This document shows, piece after piece, positions 61,314 through 64,000 of a stretch of DNA of 64,000 bases. Each line of letters starts with the position of its first letter. The stretch's first letter is position 1. The notes beneath the pieces were generated by a model. That model saw only the letters and a program-made list of their open reading frames with translations. It was not told the origin of the DNA and made no database searches. Source of the stretch: CAVSWT01 sp963775245 (GTDB taxonomy: Bacteria > Bacteroidota > Ignavibacteria > Ignavibacteriales > Ignavibacteriaceae); the NCBI GenBank assembly GCA_963775245.1, contig CAVZID010000040.1:434001-498000 (forward strand), in the 5' to 3' direction. A program made the position numbers and the translations under genes.

Positions 61314-62451
61314 TTTTACTTTCTTTTTTTTTCTCAAAAAAGTCTAAAGTTATTGTAACAATTCTATCTAAATCTATCATCTGAATACATTCCAAGTTAT
61401 AAGGACAAACTTTTTTCCAGCAAGGAGAACAGAATAAATTATCTTGGAATAATTTTACTCCACGATTGTAAAGATCTATCTCTGTCCAGCAGCTTACTCC
61501 AAACCAGGCTATTACATATTTCTTTAATGCTATTGCCAGATGCATTCCAAATGAATCACCTGTTATTACTACATCAGCAAGCTGTTCAAAACATGCTCCT
61601 TTTCTAACACCTAAATTAGTTGGAGTATTAATTATTTTATTATTGAAATGAGAATAAATATCTTTATTTCGTTCAGTATCTTCAGGCCCCCCAAGCAAAA
61701 TTATTTTTAATTTATTAGTTTCAAGCAATTTTTTAATTAAATAAATATGCTGGTCAATTGTCATTTTTTTGTTTGGATAAAGGTTGGAGCAGCCTGTATT
61801 GAATCCTACCACGAAATCATTTGAATCTAATCCAACTTCATTTTTATATGTTTCAATGAATGAAATTTCTTCCTCATTAAAATTAAAAACATAATCATCT
61901 CTTTTATAAAAATCTTTAAGTTCAAAAGTCTCAGCAAGATAATCCTGTCCGGTTCTTTGATTTTCTCTAAACTTCAATTGATTGTTCATTCCAAGCTTGT
62001 AATTATAAAGTGCACCTTCGTTTATGGGAATTATCCTACCATCTTTATCAAGTCCGAAACCAAGCTTATTTTTGGAGTTAATTGAATTCAGTAACGAACA
62101 CGATTTCATCGATTTATCCGAATTCATTATACAATCAAATTCTATTTCTTTTAATATAGAAATAGATTCAGCATTATAAGCAAAAACATAATCTATAAAT
62201 TGATTTTCATAAAGAAGTTTGACAGCATTTATATCTGTAATCCAATAGATAGTTGATTCTGGAAATTTTCTTTTTAATGCCGGAAGTTGTGCTGTTGTCA
62301 TTAAAACATCTCCCATCGCATCGAGGTTTATTATCAAAATTTTTGTGCCGATAGGAATATTATCTTTGCAGCCGTCTTTTAAACAGTCATGATCCGGGAA
62401 GCATGGCTTATAACCAGTAAATCTTTTACAATTTGGAATTGAAATCTGCAT
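61297..62451 (-). CDS. Glycosyltransferase family 9 (heptosyltransferase-like), Cys-rich ends
   Basis: The 384-residue protein has the GT9 hallmarks ILIINLDAMGDVLMTTAQLPALKRKFP near the N-terminus and VITGDSFGMHLAIALKK (donor site) in the C-terminal domain. GT9 enzymes add heptose or related sugars to the lipopolysaccharide core. Unusual are four Cys in the first 30 residues (NCKRFTGYKPCFPDHDCLKDGC) and a C-terminal cluster FCSPCWKKVCPYNLEC. The latter is seen in several GT9 proteins; the former may add a metal site. It starts on the last base of the upstream GT9 stop (TAATG). Confidence 0.88.
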   Translation of the reverse strand: MQISIPNCKRFTGYKPCFPDHDCLKDGCKDNIPIGTKILIINLDAMGDVLMTTAQLPALKRKFPESTIYWITDINAVKLLYENQFIDYVFAYNAESISILKEIEFDCIMNSDKSMKSCSLLNSINSKNKLGFGLDKDGRIIPINEGALYNYKLGMNNQLKFRENQRTGQDYLAETFELKDFYKRDDYVFNFNEEEISFIETYKNEVGLDSNDFVVGFNTGCSNLYPNKKMTIDQHIYLIKKLLETNKLKIILLGGPEDTERNKDIYSHFNNKIINTPTNLGVRKGACFEQLADVVITGDSFGMHLAIALKKYVIAWFGVSCWTEIDLYNRGVKLFQDNLFCSPCWKKVCPYNLECIQMIDLDRIVTITLDFFEKKKESKNVSQK

Positions 62452-63515
62452 TAATTCTTAACTCCTATCAAATGTTTTTCGAGAAAAGGTAAGAGTTTAG
62501 TTTTTACTTCTTTAAGCGAAATATTTTTTAAATCAGATGTATTTGTTTCAACGAAATCAAAATCTGAACCGAATGGAGACCAAATTGTTGAAGAAGTATC
62601 ATGTACATATAAACCAAAAACATTTACATTATTTGCAGCAGCTAAATGAACGGCCATAGTATCGGGAGTAATTAATAGATTTAATTGAAATATCATTGCA
62701 GCAAATTTATCGAATGATTCTGTTGAATAGATTTTTGCTCGATTGCCGGATAATTTTTTTGCTAAATATAAATCATTCGGATCTGATAATATTAAAAGAT
62801 TAATATCCTGATTAAGTAATAATTCAATTAACAATTTATAATTTTCTATTCCCCAAAATCTTGCTTCGCTACCTGCTGAAATATTTACCCCGACTAAAAA
62901 TTTATTTTCATGAAAACTTTTCTTAACAAATTCATTAGCTTCATTTAAAGAGCTTACTTCAGGGCTATAATGAACTTTAGCTTCATCTTTGTTCATTTTG
63001 ATATCAAACAATTTGCCTAATTCTAATATTCGTTCTATTACATGATATTTTGTATCATCTAATTTATTTACAGTATTTGTATAAATAACTTTATTTTCTT
63101 TTTCCAATCCAAATTTATTTACAGCACTGCTTAATGCAATAATAAAGCTGACAGTTGTAGAAACATCATCATGCAAATCAACTATGGTATCAATTCTTTC
63201 ATGCTTTATTGCTTTAAGAATTTTAAATATTCCACCTAGGCCTTTTTCAAAAATAATTACTTCATCAATGTCCGGATTATTATCAAAAGCAAAATAATTT
63301 TTCTTATCTGCCAGAAGATAAATATCGCAATGTAAACTACTTTTTATTAAATGCAGCAAAGGTGTTGTAACTAAAGCATCTCCGATTCTATTTAACCGAA
63401 TAAATAGTATCCGCGAGATTCTTTTATTCTTTCCGTTTCTTTTCCTATTAAAATTAGAAATGAATAAAAGGATTTTTAGTAAAATATTTTTTAGGAATAT
63501 TTCAATATTTTTCAT
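62451..63515 (-). CDS. Glycosyltransferase family 9 (heptosyltransferase-like)
   Basis: The 354-residue protein starts with a basic/hydrophobic segment and the GT9 motif ILFIRLNRIGDALVTTPLLHLIK, followed by IDTIVDLHDDVSTT. The C-terminal donor-binding region is LLITPDTMAVHLAAANNVNVFGLY. It is paralogous to the next gene and translationally coupled to it. Together with kdsC it points to a local set for lipopolysaccharide or surface glycan core assembly. The acceptor is unknown. Confidence 0.88.
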   Translation of the reverse strand: MKNIEIFLKNILLKILLFISNFNRKRNGKNKRISRILFIRLNRIGDALVTTPLLHLIKSSLHCDIYLLADKKNYFAFDNNPDIDEVIIFEKGLGGIFKILKAIKHERIDTIVDLHDDVSTTVSFIIALSSAVNKFGLEKENKVIYTNTVNKLDDTKYHVIERILELGKLFDIKMNKDEAKVHYSPEVSSLNEANEFVKKSFHENKFLVGVNISAGSEARFWGIENYKLLIELLLNQDINLLILSDPNDLYLAKKLSGNRAKIYSTESFDKFAAMIFQLNLLITPDTMAVHLAAANNVNVFGLYVHDTSSTIWSPFGSDFDFVETNTSDLKNISLKEVKTKLLPFLEKHLIGVKN

Positions 63516-63629
63516 TAAGCAAAGGTATTTTGGATTAATTTATTTTCAAAAATATCTGAAGATTTATCTGAAAAAAACATTACGTGAAATGATGTATAAA
63601 TTTAGTCAAAATATACCTAAATATTATAG

Positions 63630-64000
63630 CTATGAAACTTGAAGTTTTGGAATAAACCAGGTAATCAATCCAATTAAAGGCAGAAAAGAACAAATTTGGA
63701 AAATATAATTTATGCTTGTTTGATCAGCTAATTCTCCAAGAACGGCAGAACCTATTCCAGCTATTCCAAAAGCAAAACCAAAAAATAATCCAGCTATCAT
63801 TCCAACTTTACCAGGTAGAAGCTCTTGTGCATAAACTAATATTGTAGGGAATGCAGAAGCAAGTATTACACCGATTAATATGGTTAAAATTGTTGTCCAG
63901 AATAAATTAGCATAAGGTAATAAAATTGTAAAAGGGGACACACCTAAAATTGAAAACCAGATAATATATTTTCTCCCAAAACGGTCGCTTAACGGCCCGC
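63630..64000 (-). CDS. MFS transporter, C-terminal part (runs off the window)
   Basis: The frame is open to the window end. It contains an MFS motif-A-like GPLSDRFGRKYIIW followed by four hydrophobic helices including LLPGKVGMIAGLFFGFAFGIAGIGSAVLGELAD. That segment resembles the Fsr (fosmidomycin-resistance) branch of the superfamily. About 123 residues of the C-terminal half are seen; the N-terminus is outside the window. Substrate unknown. Confidence 0.85.
   Translation of the reverse strand, partial: GPLSDRFGRKYIIWFSILGVSPFTILLPYANLFWTTILTILIGVILASAFPTILVYAQELLPGKVGMIAGLFFGFAFGIAGIGSAVLGELADQTSINYIFQICSFLPLIGLITWFIPKLQVS

Overview
The window looks like a chromosomal piece of an AT-rich member of the Ignavibacteria/Bacteroidota group. 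The main evidence is six secreted proteins ending in a type IX secretion (T9SS) sorting domain with the N-Y-P-N-P-F-N-P-T signature, a tRNA promoter of the Bacteroidota type (TTTG, 20 bases, TATATTTG), a fused E1 alpha/beta dehydrogenase, and the argCJBDRGH gene order. This placement is inferred from protein style; no marker-gene comparison was possible.

Layout. 0-5 kb: an envelope lipoprotein and a large T9SS protein, then a gene-poor stretch with a decayed tRNA-Arg copy, the intact tRNA-Arg(ACG), and a candidate SRP RNA. 5-14 kb: amino-sugar catabolism (nagB, nagA), an NFACT protein, a peptide transporter, a PASTA protein, rpe and rsgA. 14-17.5 kb: an accessory patch with a single-copy IS200-type (RAYT-like) transposase embedded in a palindrome array, a frameshifted epimerase, and an IS256-family element with inverted repeats and a probable 8-bp target duplication. 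17.5-22.3 kb: a copper module (HMA-AraC regulator, copZ, copA, lipoprotein) plus the remnant of a second copA. 22.6-24.6 kb: the fused 2-oxoacid dehydrogenase E1. 24.6-31.1 kb: three large minus-strand T9SS genes, two of them each built from fourteen 40-residue repeats, all broken by single-base frameshifts. 31.4-37.3 kb: nrnA, pepA and a LolCDE-type ABC exporter. 37.4-38.5 kb: a tRNA cluster (Pro, two invaded pseudo-Pro copies, Arg, His, Glu). 38.5-50.4 kb: a SRPBCC/MarR pair, a large Cys-rich protein of unknown function, an RRM protein, two more T9SS proteins, a small zinc-ribbon membrane protein, an aminotransferase, and a fluoride channel with a DUF190 partner. 50.4-57.7 kb: the arginine biosynthesis operon. 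58-64 kb: kdsC, an LD-carboxypeptidase, ispE, a homocysteine-methyltransferase family gene, two GT9 glycosyltransferases and the end of an MFS transporter.

The most distinctive signal is a family of small palindromes. Around the RAYT-like transposase there are sixteen 13-nt hairpins (5-bp stem, TTC/GAA triloop), mostly flanked by a TAATGTCA-like sequence, with paired changes in their stems. The same flank bounds a two-hairpin element between copA and copZ. Similar triloop palindromes sit inside the T-loop and anticodon arm of two duplicated tRNA-Pro copies. A second signal is the set of frameshifts in otherwise recognisable genes: in four single-copy genes each is a net +1 base, and the rest concentrate in the 24.6-31.1 kb repeat genes.
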